The position numbers and the translations under genes were made by a program. DNA of 64,000 nt from an uncultured Rhodobacterales bacterium (GTDB taxonomy: Bacteria > Pseudomonadota > Alphaproteobacteria > Rhodobacterales > Rhodobacteraceae), in the NCBI GenBank assembly GCA_903873585.1, contig CAIQOV010000049.1:83334-147333 (forward strand), in the 5' to 3' direction. A model generated the notes under the pieces. That model ran no database searches. It was not told where the DNA came from and worked only from the letters and a program-made list of their open reading frames with translations. The first letter of the stretch is position 1; each line of letters opens with the position of its first letter. Positions 41,234-51,300 of the stretch are shown piece by piece.

Positions 41234-42517
41234 TCAAACGGGCGGGTGGCCCGTGCCTTGATAGGCAAGATAGGCGCGCTGTTTGGCGATGTGGTCGGCG
41301 ACGTGTTTGGCATCATGCCACACGCCCCAAATAAAGGATGACCCGCGCCGAGATTGATAGGGCAGGCCAAGGAAGTAGATACCGGGTTCGGTGGAAACAC
41401 CGCGCTGATGCTTGGGGCGGCCCGCGCTGTCAAATGCGTTGACGTTCAGCCAAGTGTAATCGCGCTCAAACCCTGTGGCCCAGATGATTGTGGTGATGCC
41501 CGCCTGTGCCAAGTCTAGCGATAAGATCGGGTTTGTCAGGCAATCTGGATCAGGCCCGATGATATGCGCTTCAGGCTCTGGCGGCAGGGTTAGGCCGGTG
41601 CGGGTGACAAAGGCATCCGCCTCGCCCAGCACGGAAAGATAGTCGGAATCCCCCTTGGCGATATTGGTGGCAAGGTCCGGCGCAAAGCGCATGGTGCCAT
41701 GATCGAACCCGCTGGTCTTGCCCAAAAGCACCATGCCCTTGGTGGCCAGCTTGCGGAAATCCACCGTCTGCCCGCCATGCGCGCCGCTGACGGCAATGGT
41801 GACATGGGCTGATCCGGGGGTATATTCGGTATCCCATTTGTTCAAAACGCCCAGCCACCAGACAAAATCGCGCCCCCGATAGCTGCGCGGCGGGCGGCCA
41901 TGCGGGCCGACCGACAGGTAAACCTTGCGCCCCGATTCCAGCAATTCAGCCGAGATTTGCGCGCCGGACGACCCCGCGCCCACCACCAGCACCGCGCCCT
42001 GAGGCAGCTGCGCGGGGTTACGATAGGCGCTGGAGTGCATCTGCGTCATGCCGCTGTCTTGTGGCACGGTATCGGGCACAATCGGCCGCTGAAACGCGCC
42101 AGTGGCGGCGATCACATACTCGGCTTCAAAAGCCCCAGCCGAGGTTTCCACCGCAAACCCGGCCCGCCCTTCCAGACGGCTGGCCTTGGTCACGGTGACA
42201 CCGCAGCGGATGGGGGCTGCGATCTTTTTGGCGTAGATTTCAAAGTATTCGGCCACGGCTTCCTTGCCAACAAAGGCATCGGGATGCGCGTTGGGAAATT
42301 CCATCCCTGGAAAGCGGTCGTGCCATGCGGGGCCATTGGCCACAAGCGAATCCCAGCGTTCCGACCGCCAGCGTTCGGCGATCCGCCCGCGTTCCACCAC
42401 CAGATGGGAAATGCCGCAGCGGGTCAAATGCTCGCTCATCGCCACGCCGGCCTGACCGCCGCCCACGACCAAGGCCTCCACCTTTTCGACCGGTCCGGAA
42501 TGGGCATTCTGTGTCAT
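41234..42517 (-). CDS. Flavin-containing monooxygenase-like (CzcO-type) protein
   Basis: A 427-residue FAD/NADPH enzyme. The FAD site is ALVVGGGQAGVAMSEHL (about residues 14-30); the second Rossmann motif is AVLVVGAGSSGAQISAELLE (about 173-192), binding NADPH. IIWATGFERDYTWLN carries the ATG motif seen in this group. Such enzymes oxygenate amines or sulfides in the cytoplasm. It is the first gene of the six-gene operon, with 26 bases to ridA. It could oxidise the amine substrate or a later intermediate. Confidence 0.82.
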   Translation of the reverse strand: MTQNAHSGPVEKVEALVVGGGQAGVAMSEHLTRCGISHLVVERGRIAERWRSERWDSLVANGPAWHDRFPGMEFPNAHPDAFVGKEAVAEYFEIYAKKIAAPIRCGVTVTKASRLEGRAGFAVETSAGAFEAEYVIAATGAFQRPIVPDTVPQDSGMTQMHSSAYRNPAQLPQGAVLVVGAGSSGAQISAELLESGRKVYLSVGPHGRPPRSYRGRDFVWWLGVLNKWDTEYTPGSAHVTIAVSGAHGGQTVDFRKLATKGMVLLGKTSGFDHGTMRFAPDLATNIAKGDSDYLSVLGEADAFVTRTGLTLPPEPEAHIIGPDPDCLTNPILSLDLAQAGITTIIWATGFERDYTWLNVNAFDSAGRPKHQRGVSTEPGIYFLGLPYQSRRGSSFIWGVWHDAKHVADHIAKQRAYLAYQGTGHPPV

Positions 42518-42598
42518 GGCTGTTCGTTCCGATCTATTTGTGGCGGCACTTTGACCGCCCCTATCCTTAATGCCAAGAGAAAAATCTCAGGGCTTGGA

Positions 42599-43087
42599 TT
42601 AGGCACAAGCTAAGGCCCAAGCGGCAATCGTGGCGGGGTCTTCGGGCAAGGGTTCGGCCAGATGGTCGGTAAAGGCCAGCAGGTCAGGCAGGTTCAAGGC
42701 GCTGACGCCCACCAGCACCGGAAGGCCAAGGTCCAGCGCCTGCACGATCAGGGGAACATAGCCGCGCCCTGCGGCCTCCAGCTTGCCGAACTTGTTGACC
42801 ACCAAGACCTGCGCCCCGTTGCCGCGCGCTGCCACCTGCATCACCGCTTGTTCCAGCGCGTCGCCGTCCAACCGACAGCCTTTGGCTTGTTGACCAAGGT
42901 TCTGGTTGATGCGGATCACCGGCCCGTCAGGCAGCACTTGCAACAGCATATCGCAGGCGGGATCGTCGGTTTCCAAGGCAAATGTCCCCCACAACCGCAC
43001 CCCCGCCGCCTGCATTTGCCGCACGGCGGCGGTCACACAAGCATCTGTGCGCCCTCGGCCCGATAGACTGACGTAGCGAATGTTCAA
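42599..43087 (-). CDS. DUF2478-family nucleotide-binding-like protein
   Basis: A 162-residue protein matching the DUF2478 (NTPase THEP1-related) group: SGRGRTDACVTAAVRQMQAA in the N-terminal third, QVLVVNKFGKLEAAGRGYVP (about residues 93-112) and LDLGLPVLVGVSALNLPDLL. The usual P-loop of nucleotide kinases is modified (GRGRTDA), so activity is unclear. Homologs often sit with molybdate transporter genes, but none is visible here. It is upstream of the six-gene operon on the same strand, 81 bases away, and may or may not belong to it. Confidence 0.75.
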   Translation of the reverse strand: MNIRYVSLSGRGRTDACVTAAVRQMQAAGVRLWGTFALETDDPACDMLLQVLPDGPVIRINQNLGQQAKGCRLDGDALEQAVMQVAARGNGAQVLVVNKFGKLEAAGRGYVPLIVQALDLGLPVLVGVSALNLPDLLAFTDHLAEPLPEDPATIAAWALACA

Positions 43088-43232
43088 AGCTGCCCCCGAT
43101 TTGGCCGCAGAATGCGCTGAAAGGGGGGCGGGGGGAAGGGCTTATGGCTTGGCGCGCAACAGGGTGGCGACCGCGCAATGACAGGCGAATTATCTTGCCA
43201 TTCAAGAGCATTTCTGGCATTCATTGATTGTC

Positions 43233-43306
43233 GAGGGCAGCTTAAAGCCCTCAAATTAGATAGATCCCCGCGACAGCCGAAAGGTCCTCGCGGGGTTTCG
43301 CTTTTT
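43233..43306 (+). ncRNA. Possible plus-strand small RNA with intrinsic terminator
   Basis: On the plus strand, hairpin GAGGGC/GCCCTC (43233-43252) is followed by a long hairpin with CCCCGCGA/TCGCGGGG arms (43266-43273 with 43288-43295), an inner GAAA-capped stem, then TTTCGCTTTTT. No plus-strand gene precedes it, so it cannot be the terminator of an mRNA. The T-run also contains the complement of the dxs stop codon, so on the minus strand the same hairpin could terminate dxs, although with a weaker U-tract. The 217-base gap between DUF2478 and dxs otherwise holds nothing I recognise. Confidence 0.35.
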
Positions 43307-45218
43307 AGGCCCTTTTCCCAACCACAGCCACACCCAGCGTCTGTAGCACCTTTGCTTCGATCTGGGCGGCGTCCATGCCGGCGGCGCGGTACATCGCCTC
43401 GGGTGAGGCGTGGTCGATGAAAGTGTCGGGCAAGACCATACTGCGGAATTTCAGGCCGGTGTCGAACACGCCTTCCTCGGCCAAAAGATGCGCCACGTGG
43501 GAACCAAAGCCGCCGATAGACCCCTCTTCAATCGTGATCAGCGCTTCGTGGGTGTGGGCCAGTTCCAAGATCAGGTCGCGGTCAAGCGGTTTGGCAAAGC
43601 GGGCGTCGGCGACGGTGGGGGGCAGGCCGCGCGCGGCCAGCAGTTCGGCGGCCTGCACCACCTCGGCCAAGTGGGTGCCAAAGGACAAGATCGCCACGCG
43701 CGCGCCTTGGCGGATCATGCGACCTTTGCCGATTTCCAGCGGCACGCCGCGACTGGGCATTTCAACGCCGACACCATCGCCGCGCGGGTAGCGAAAGGCG
43801 ATGGGGCCGTCGTTATGGGCGGCGGCGGTGGCGACCATGTGCACCAGTTCCGCTTCATCGGCGGCGGCCATCACGACCATGCCGGGCAGGTTGGCCATAA
43901 AGGCCACGTCAAACGCCCCAGCATGGGTTGCGCCATCGGCCCCCACCAGCCCCGCGCGGTCAATCGCAAAGCGCACGGGCAGGCGTTGGATCGCCACATC
44001 GTGCACGACCTGATCATAGCCGCGCTGCAAGAAGGTAGAGTAGATCGCGCAGAAGGGTTTCATCCCCCCCGCCGCCAACCCTGCGGCAAAGGTAACAGCG
44101 TGTTGTTCGGCAATGCCCACATCAAACACCCGTTTGGGAAAGTGCTTGGCCATCAGATCAAGCCCCGTGCCATCTGGCATTGCGGCTGTGACGGCGACGA
44201 TCTTGCTGTCTTCCTGCGCGGTGCGCAGCAAAGCCTCGGCATAGACTTTGGTGTAAGACGGCGCGTTCGAGGCCGCCTTTTTCTGCTCGCCCGTCAGAAC
44301 ATCAAACTTGGCGCGGGCATGGCCCTTATCAGCGGCCATTTCGGCGGGGGCGTAGCCTTTGCCTTTTTTGGTGATCACATGGATCAGCGTTGGCCCTGTG
44401 GCCCGCGCCTTTACCGTGCGCAGAACGGGCAAAAGCTGGTCTAGATCGTGGCCATCAATCGGGCCGATGTAGGAAAACCCCAGTTCTTCAAACAGCGTCC
44501 CACCAACCGTGATGCCCTTCAGCAGCTCTTTCGCCCGCCGCGCGCCTTCTTGGAAGGGTTCGGGCAAAAGGCTGACCATGCCCTTGGCGGCCTGTTTAAT
44601 CTCTTGAAACGGGGCACCCGCATAAAGCCGCGACAGATAGGTCGACAACGCACCCACCGGCGGAGCAATCGACATTTCGTTGTCGTTCAAGATCACGAAC
44701 AGGCGCTTTTTCAAATGGCCCGCGTTGTTCATCGCCTCAAACGCCATGCCGGCTGACATAGACCCGTCGCCAATCACCGCAATCGCATCGCCCGGATCGC
44801 CGCCTAGGTCTGCGGCCATAGCAAAGCCCAAAGCCGCCGAGATCGAGGTAGAGGAATGCGCCGCCCCGAACGGATCATAGGGCGATTCGCTGCGTTTGGT
44901 GAAGCCCGACAGCCCCCCTTCGCTGCGCAGCGTGCGGATGCGGTCGCGCCGACCTGTCAGGATTTTGTGGGGATAGCATTGGTGGCCCACATCCCAGATC
45001 AGCTTGTCGCGCGGTGCATCAAAGACGGCGTGCAGCGCCACGGTCAGTTCCACCACGCCCAAGCCCGCGCCCAAGTGCCCGCCTGTGACTGACACGGCAG
45101 AAATCGTCTCGGCCCGCAGCTCATCGGCCAACAGCTTTAGCTCGCGGTCAGACAGGGCTTTCATGTCAGCGGGCAGGTGCACCCGATCAAGGGTGGGGGT
45201 GGCGGGGCGGTTGGTCAT
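43305..45218 (-). CDS. dxs: 1-deoxy-D-xylulose-5-phosphate synthase
   Basis: A 637-residue thiamine-diphosphate enzyme that condenses pyruvate with glyceraldehyde 3-phosphate, the first step of the MEP isoprenoid pathway. [20 protein letters not shown] (about residues 74-93) and [18 protein letters not shown] (TPP/Mg motif GDG...N) are diagnostic; [15 protein letters not shown] is the second half-site. Length is standard. It follows ispA with six bases between and is the last gene of a run ending at a hairpin. Confidence 0.97.
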   Translation of the reverse strand: MTNRPATPTLDRVHLPADMKALSDRELKLLADELRAETISAVSVTGGHLGAGLGVVELTVALHAVFDAPRDKLIWDVGHQCYPHKILTGRRDRIRTLRSEGGLSGFTKRSESPYDPFGAAHSSTSISAALGFAMAADLGGDPGDAIAVIGDGSMSAGMAFEAMNNAGHLKKRLFVILNDNEMSIAPPVGALSTYLSRLYAGAPFQEIKQAAKGMVSLLPEPFQEGARRAKELLKGITVGGTLFEELGFSYIGPIDGHDLDQLLPVLRTVKARATGPTLIHVITKKGKGYAPAEMAADKGHARAKFDVLTGEQKKAASNAPSYTKVYAEALLRTAQEDSKIVAVTAAMPDGTGLDLMAKHFPKRVFDVGIAEQHAVTFAAGLAAGGMKPFCAIYSTFLQRGYDQVVHDVAIQRLPVRFAIDRAGLVGADGATHAGAFDVAFMANLPGMVVMAAADEAELVHMVATAAAHNDGPIAFRYPRGDGVGVEMPSRGVPLEIGKGRMIRQGARVAILSFGTHLAEVVQAAELLAARGLPPTVADARFAKPLDRDLILELAHTHEALITIEEGSIGGFGSHVAHLLAEEGVFDTGLKFRSMVLPDTFIDHASPEAMYRAAGMDAAQIEAKVLQTLGVAVVGKRA

Positions 45219-45224
45219 GGGTGC

Positions 45225-46094
45225 TTAACTTTCGCGGGCAATCACAAAACGGGCCGCTTCTTTAAGGGTTGCGGCTTTGGCCCCATAGGGGGCAACGCAG
45301 GCTTCGGCTTGGGCGATAAGTTCGGTGGCACGGGCTTTTGCGCCGTCGAGGCCCAGCAGCGACACAAAGGTGGCTTTGCCTGCCGCTTCATCCTTGCCCA
45401 GCCGCTTGCCCGCTTTGGCAGGGTCGCCCCGAACATCCAAGATGTCATCGGCAATCTGAAAGGCCAAGCCCAGCGCCTGCGCATAGCCATCCAGCGCTGT
45501 GGTATCAGCCTGCGCCATGATCGCCCCCGCTTGAGCGGCAAAGCGGATCAGCGCACCGGTTTTACCCGCTTGCAGGGTGATGATTTGGTCAAGGGTCAGC
45601 GGGGTTGATGCCGTTTCCGCCGCCATATCCAGCGCCTGACCCAGCACCATGCCCTCTGCGCCTGACGCTTTCGCCAAACCCAGCACCAATCCCATGCGCA
45701 CGCGCTCAGGCCCCAAAGCCGGATCGCACAGCAGTTCAAAGGCCAAGGTTTGCAGCGCATCACCCGCCAGAACGGCAACCGCCTCGTCCCATTTGCGGTG
45801 CACAGTGGGTTGGCCACGGCGCAGGTCGTCGTCATCCATACAGGGCAGATCGTCGTGGATCAGGGAATAGGCGTGCAGTGCTTCGATTGCGGCGGCAGCA
45901 CTTAGGGCGTTTGGTGGCGCAATGTCATGCAGCCGCGCAGTTTCCAGCACCAAAAACCCGCGCAGGCCTTTGCCGCCGGTTAAGGCGTAGCGCATGGCAT
46001 CATGCACGGGCTGATTGCCCTTCGTTGCCAAAACGGCGGCCAGATGGGCTTGAACGGCGGCAGCGTCAGCAGCAAGGCGGGCGGGAAAGGTCAC
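45225..46094 (-). CDS. ispA: Geranyl/farnesyl diphosphate synthase
   Basis: A 289-residue polyprenyl synthetase. The first Asp-rich motif is HDDLPCMDDDDLRRGQPTVH (about residues 79-98), of the bacterial DDxxxxD type; the second is FQIADDILDVRGD. GGKGLRGFL is the diphosphate-binding loop. It condenses IPP with DMAPP and GPP to make FPP for ubiquinone, undecaprenyl phosphate and, where present, carotenoids. It starts at GTG 46094 after GGAGGGGAT and overlaps xseB by four bases; a longer ORF upstream is the xseB shadow. Confidence 0.93.
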   Translation of the reverse strand: MTFPARLAADAAAVQAHLAAVLATKGNQPVHDAMRYALTGGKGLRGFLVLETARLHDIAPPNALSAAAAIEALHAYSLIHDDLPCMDDDDLRRGQPTVHRKWDEAVAVLAGDALQTLAFELLCDPALGPERVRMGLVLGLAKASGAEGMVLGQALDMAAETASTPLTLDQIITLQAGKTGALIRFAAQAGAIMAQADTTALDGYAQALGLAFQIADDILDVRGDPAKAGKRLGKDEAAGKATFVSLLGLDGAKARATELIAQAEACVAPYGAKAATLKEAARFVIARES

Positions 46095-46330
46095 ATCCCC
46101 TCCACCGGGGTTGCGCCCACGGCTTTGCCTTCGCTGGCGCGGATCAGTTCCACCTTTTCTTCGGCCTCTTTCAGCTTGCCCGCGCACAGCGCCTTGAGCG
46201 CCGCGCCGCGTTCATACAGGCTGATGGATTGCTCCAACGCCACATCGCCCCGCTCTAGCTGGGTGACGACTTTTTCAAGCTCTGCCATGGCCTCTTCAAA
46301 AGACAGGTCGGTGACGGGTTTTTCACTCAA
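46091..46330 (-). CDS. xseB: Exodeoxyribonuclease VII small subunit
   Basis: A 79-residue protein with the XseB core SFEEAMAELEKVVTQLERGD (about residues 10-29) and LEQSISLYERGAAL. The small subunit wraps the large one (XseA, not in this window) to degrade single-stranded DNA. It overlaps ispA (GTGA) and the deacetylase-like gene (ATGA) by four bases each, so the run is translationally coupled. Confidence 0.95.
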   Translation of the reverse strand: MSEKPVTDLSFEEAMAELEKVVTQLERGDVALEQSISLYERGAALKALCAGKLKEAEEKVELIRASEGKAVGATPVEGM

Positions 46331-47250
46331 AGGCTGCGCTCCATCAAGACAGACACATGCGCTGCGACCGAGGTTTGCAGCGCCCCAAGATCATAGCCGC
46401 CTTCCAGACAGGATACCACCCGCCCTTGGGCATGGGTTGCGGCCAAATCGCACAGGCGGTGGGTTAGCCAAGCAAAGTCATCCTCGTGCCAGTTCAGATT
46501 GGCCAAAGGGTCTGCGGCGTGGGCGTCAAAGCCCGCGCTGATCAGGATCAGGTTGGGCTTGAACGCATCAAGCGCTGGGAAAACCTGCGCCTCATAAGCT
46601 GCGCGCATCGTGGCACCCGTGCTTTCGGGGGGCAGGGGCAGGTTCAAGATTTGGCCATGCGCGCCGGTTTGCGAAGGGTCGCCCGTGCCGGGCCAAAGCG
46701 GCATTTGCTGGCTGGTGGCCAGAAAGGCGCGGGGTTCGCCCCACAGCAGGTCTTGCGTGCCGTTGCCGTGATGCACATCGAAATCCACCACCGCCACCCG
46801 CGATAGCCCGTGATGATACAACGCCCGTTTGGCAGCGATGGCCACTGTGCCAAACAGGCAAAAGCCCATCGGCGTGGCGGTTTCGGCATGGTGGCCCGGT
46901 GGGCGGGCTACGACGAAAGCGGTTTTATCCTGCCCAGCCAGCACGGCATCCACCGCCGCACAGGCCCCGCCCACAGCGCGCAGGGCGGCTTGATAGGAGC
47001 CGGGTGACATCCACGTATCAGCATCAAGCTGCACGGTTCCGCTGGCGGGTTCGGCCAAGCGGATGCGGTCAATATAGGCTTGCGGATGGCAGCGCAGAAT
47101 ATCGGCCTGCGCCGCCAAAGGAGAGATGCGGCGCTTAACAGCCAGCCCCGCCAACCCGCGTTCGACCGCTGCAATCCGGTCCATCCGTTCGGGATGGCCC
47201 GCAGGGGTTTTGTGCTGGGCAGAGGTTTCGTGGGCGAAGATCAGGGTCAT
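46327..47250 (-). CDS. Histone-deacetylase-superfamily protein (acetylpolyamine amidohydrolase-like)
   Basis: A 307-residue zinc hydrolase. VARPPGHHAETATPMGFCLF (about residues 114-133), VVDFDVHHGNGTQDLLW and ISAGFDAHAADPL hold the His-His pair and the Asp-His-Asp zinc ligands; CLEGGYDLGAL carries the catalytic Tyr. Bacterial members deacylate polyamines or acetylated proteins; the substrate here is unknown. It is coupled to xseB, ispA and dxs, a conserved order in Rhodobacterales, hinting at a link between this deacylase and the isoprenoid operon. Confidence 0.9.
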   Translation of the reverse strand: MTLIFAHETSAQHKTPAGHPERMDRIAAVERGLAGLAVKRRISPLAAQADILRCHPQAYIDRIRLAEPASGTVQLDADTWMSPGSYQAALRAVGGACAAVDAVLAGQDKTAFVVARPPGHHAETATPMGFCLFGTVAIAAKRALYHHGLSRVAVVDFDVHHGNGTQDLLWGEPRAFLATSQQMPLWPGTGDPSQTGAHGQILNLPLPPESTGATMRAAYEAQVFPALDAFKPNLILISAGFDAHAADPLANLNWHEDDFAWLTHRLCDLAATHAQGRVVSCLEGGYDLGALQTSVAAHVSVLMERSL

Positions 47251-47253
47251 GGC

Positions 47254-48312
47254 TTAAACCACACACCCCCGTGCCGCGACATCTTCGTGGCGCAGCACTT
47301 CGCCGCCCCGATGAAACACCACGCGGTCGGTCAGGTTGCTGACCACGCAAGAGTGATTGGGCACAACGCGCACCTTGTCGCCCACCTTGGGGCGAGGGGA
47401 TGCGCCGTGCAGGGTGACGTTGCCGTGTTCCTCGCTTAGGGCGGTGATCGTGGCTTCGGGGTGTTCCAAGATCATCCCATAGCCCTGCAACCCGAACAGA
47501 TCAGAGCTTAGGGTTTTTGACCCCGCATCCAGCACGGCACGTTCAGGCGTTGGTCGGCTGACCACGGTTGTCAGCACCGTCAGCGCGCAGTCGGTGATCT
47601 GGCAAGCGCCGCGCTCTACCAAAGAGCGATCGTTATAAATATAGGTTCCCGCGCGGTATTCGGTGATGCAAGGTGCAAGGGCCGCCTGCGCCATGGAAGG
47701 CGTGCCGCCGCTAGAAATCACGGGGCAACTGCCCAGTTCCGCCACAATCAAATCGCGGGCGGTTGAGAGGAATTCTTCCACCTGCACTTCGGCATCGGGT
47801 TTAGGATAGGTCATCAACCCGCCAAACACCAAGCCCGCCGATCCCGCCACCAAGCGCGCCAATTCCAACGCCTGTTGCGGGCTTTGCACGCCACAGCGGC
47901 CCATGCCTGTGTCGCATTCGACCAGCACGCGCAGGGGCACGGTGGACCCTGCCATGCCCTTTGCTAAGGCGGCGATGGTTTCGGCATTGTCGGCCACGGT
48001 TGCCAATACCCCCGCCTCGGCCAGCACCCGTGCGCGGGCGATTTTGGTGGGGGATAGCAGGTTGAAGCACAGCAAAATGTCGTCAAAGCCGTCAGCGGCG
48101 AAAACCTCGGCTTCCGAGATTTTCTGACAGGCAATCCCGATTGCCCCCGCCTTCATCTGCAAGCGGGCGAGATAGGGGATTTTGTGGGTCTTGATATGGG
48201 GGCGAAAGCCTTTGCCAAGCTGGTCAAAGATCGTTTGGGCGCGGGCGATATTCGCCTCGACCAGATCAAGGTCGATCAGGACGGCGGGGGTTTCGATGTC
48301 TTCGATGCGCAT
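47254..48312 (-). CDS. D-threonine-aldolase/DSD1-like PLP enzyme
   Basis: A 352-residue protein with an alanine-racemase-type N-terminal barrel: IETPAVLIDLDLVEANIARA (about residues 6-25) and GFRPHIKTHKIPYLARLQ, with the PLP lysine in HIKTHK. The C-terminal domain has the metal site region VVPNHSCVVSNL (His-x-Cys), as in D-threonine aldolase and D-serine dehydratase. It probably cleaves a D-beta-hydroxy amino acid. The ATG at 48312 is preferred; the ORF opens upstream without a site. It follows the mannosidase by ten bases and precedes the deacetylase-like gene by three. Confidence 0.88.
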   Translation of the reverse strand: MRIEDIETPAVLIDLDLVEANIARAQTIFDQLGKGFRPHIKTHKIPYLARLQMKAGAIGIACQKISEAEVFAADGFDDILLCFNLLSPTKIARARVLAEAGVLATVADNAETIAALAKGMAGSTVPLRVLVECDTGMGRCGVQSPQQALELARLVAGSAGLVFGGLMTYPKPDAEVQVEEFLSTARDLIVAELGSCPVISSGGTPSMAQAALAPCITEYRAGTYIYNDRSLVERGACQITDCALTVLTTVVSRPTPERAVLDAGSKTLSSDLFGLQGYGMILEHPEATITALSEEHGNVTLHGASPRPKVGDKVRVVPNHSCVVSNLTDRVVFHRGGEVLRHEDVAARGCVV

Positions 48313-48322
48313 CGTCTTTCCC

Positions 48323-51300
48323 TTAATCCCGCAGCAGTTTAACGGATCGTATGGCAAACGGCCCCATGGCCCCCGCATCGGCGCTAGGCTCTTCCAACAG
48401 GTTCACCGTGGCAGATGGGTGCCACCCAGCGGGCAGGCGCAAGTCTGGGTTCAGTGTGCCGCCTGCGGGTTCGTACAGGCGCAGAACCAAGCCTTGGCCG
48501 TCTTCGGCGGGTTTCAGGGCTGAAATCGCCAGCGCGGCGTCGGTTGCAACGGCTTGCCAAGCGCCATCGGTCACTTGGGCGGTTTGCACGAACAGCGGTT
48601 GGTTCAAATCTTGTGCTTCGGCCAAAACGCCGCCCGTTAGCCAATCGCCCGCAAAGGGCAAAAGCGCGTATGTGAACGATTGTTCGCCTTCGTCGGCCAA
48701 GAAGTCTGGAAAGACGGGCGAGCGCAGCAGGCTGATGCCAAGTTCATTGCCCAAAGCGTGGTGGCCGTATTTGCCATCGTTCAAAAGCGCCACACCAAAG
48801 CCACGATCGGCCATCAGGGCAAAGCGGTGGGCGGCGACCTCGTATTTGGTTTCATCCCACGGCGTGTTGCGATGATTGGGCCGCGAAATCACCCCGCAGG
48901 CGCATTCAAACAGCGCGTGATCGGATTGCACGGCAAGGGGGAAGCGGGTTTTCAGCAGCACACGGCGGTCGTGCCAGTTAAGGTCGGTCTTGAACTCGAC
49001 ACGGGGCGAATTGGCCCAAAGCCGCAGGTGCTGCACGATGGCGCTGGCCCCAAAGCGTCGCGTGATGCGCAGGGCCGCGCGGTGCGGGCCGGTTTCGGTG
49101 ACTTCGATGCTGTCAGCGCCTATTTCGCGGCCCGAGGCGGTGTAGTCTTCTTCAATATCCCAAGCGTCAAAATAGCGCGGTTTGTCGACATAGGCCCAAA
49201 TCTGGTTGCCGCGCCCTGCCAAACATTCCCGCCCCGTGCGCTTGTCGATCACGCTGGAGAGCGTGCCATCTGGCAGGAGCGAGACTTTGACGAAGGCGTT
49301 TTCCAGCCCCGTGGTGGAAACGGTCAAAGGCCCCGCTTCGGCAAAACTGCTGCGCGCTGTTACCGACAGGCCCGCCACGGCTTCGGGGGCGGATAGAACA
49401 AAGCCCTCGGCCACCCCTTGCCCGTTGGGCAAAGGGTGCGCCGATGTCAGGCGGAGGGGGCGCGGTTGCAGGTCGGGGTTGACGATCACGACCCCCGCTG
49501 TTGGCCCCGCCATGCCTGCGGCTAAGGTTGAAAGGGCTGTGGTTTGCCGCGCTGTGCCATCTTCGATGACGCCAGCCAGTTCCGCCTCGGCCACCTCATA
49601 CACTTCGCGGATCGAGGAGCCGGGCAGAATATCGTGGAACTCGTTGCGCAGCAGCACTTGCCATGCGTCTTGCACGGGGGCGGGAAGGGCACCGCCACGC
49701 AGGGCGACCATGGAACCCAACACCTCTGCCCCGATCAAGGCGCGTTCGGCGCGGCGGTGTAGGTATTTGGTGCGGCCTTGGGTCGTTAAGGTGCCACGGT
49801 GGTATTCCAGATAAATCTCACCCACCCATTTGGCCAAAGGGGCTGTCGCGCGCGCCGCGATGGATTGGAACCATTCCGTCACGTTCACATGGCGCATTTT
49901 TGGCACCAGCGGGAAATCGGCCAATTGGCGGGTGCGCAGGATGTCTTCCTCGGTCGGGCCACCGCCGCCATCGCCGCGCCCGTAGCATAGCAGCGACTCG
50001 CCAATGATCGCGCGGTCTTGGTATGCGGCCCAAGTGCCCAACGTGGCGCGTGGGCCCAGTTCGGCGTTGTAGCCGTTGGATGGGTTTTCAAAGGTGTGCA
50101 TCGTCACCTCTGACCCGTCTAGCCCGCGCCATGTGAACAGATCATGCGGCAGGCGGTTCTTTTCGGACCAGTTGGATTTGATGGTGAACACCGCACTCAT
50201 CCCCGCGCTGCGCAGCAGTTGCGGGATGATGGGCGAAAAGCCAAAGGTGTCGGGCAGCCAGCAGACGGTTGCGCGTTTGTCAGCGCCAAAGGTGCGGTCG
50301 AAAAAGCCGATGCCATACAGCAGTTGCCGGATAAGCGATTCCCCGCAGGGCATATTGGTGTCGGGTTCGACCCACATGCCGCCCAAAGGCTCCCACTGAC
50401 CCTTGGCGACCTTGGTTTTGATCGTCTCCAGCAGGGCCGGATCGTCTTGGCGCACAAAGTCGTAAAGCTGCGGGGTGGAGTGGTTGAAGCGGAATTCGGG
50501 GAAGGTATCAGCCAGTTGGGCGACAGTGTGAAAGGTGCGCACACCTTTGCGCCGAGTTTCAACCATGGGCCACAGCCATGCAAGGTCGATATGGGCGTGG
50601 CCTGTCAGCGCGATAGACCCTTCTTGCGGGAAGCGGGTTTGCAGGGCGCGCAGGCCCGCGCGCAGGTGATCGCGCGCGGCAATGACAGATGCACGAGACG
50701 CTTCGGGCAGGGGTTGCGGGGCGGCAAGGGTTTTGGGCAGTTTCCAGACGGATTGGCTTTCAGCGGTGGCTGTCACCCGCGCTAGGTAGCTTTGCGTTTC
50801 GGTGGGCCATTCCAGCCGATGAAAGGCGGCCTCGGCCAGATCCATCACGGGGGGGCATAGCGCGTGGGGGTCGTTGTGGTCGGGGTGCGGGCGGCGGGGG
50901 AACCATTCGGGGACGGGCCAGCCTTCGACCTCGTGCCCGCCAAGGGTGCGCACCAGTTCCACCACTTGGCGCTGCATGCGGATGAAATCGTCGAGATCGG
51001 GTTCCAGCCAGACCAGTTCGGTGCGGCCCAAGGCGGCGTCGCGGTTGGGTACGCCTTGTTCAAGGCGCGCGACGCAATCGGCTTCGATGGTAAAGGCGCG
51101 TTCAGTGGGGCGAAAATCCATATGGGGCGGGTTTAGGCCGTGGGTTGTGGTGGTTTTGCCCTTCAGCCGCACCAAGCCTTCACCGCCAAGCCAGAGGTGC
51201 AAGCGGGTGTCTTGCAGCGGCCAATGGGCTGGAACGGTGACGGTGGGATGGGCAAAGGGCAAAGGGTCGCCGCTGTCTTGCCAGCGATGGCCTGCGGCGA

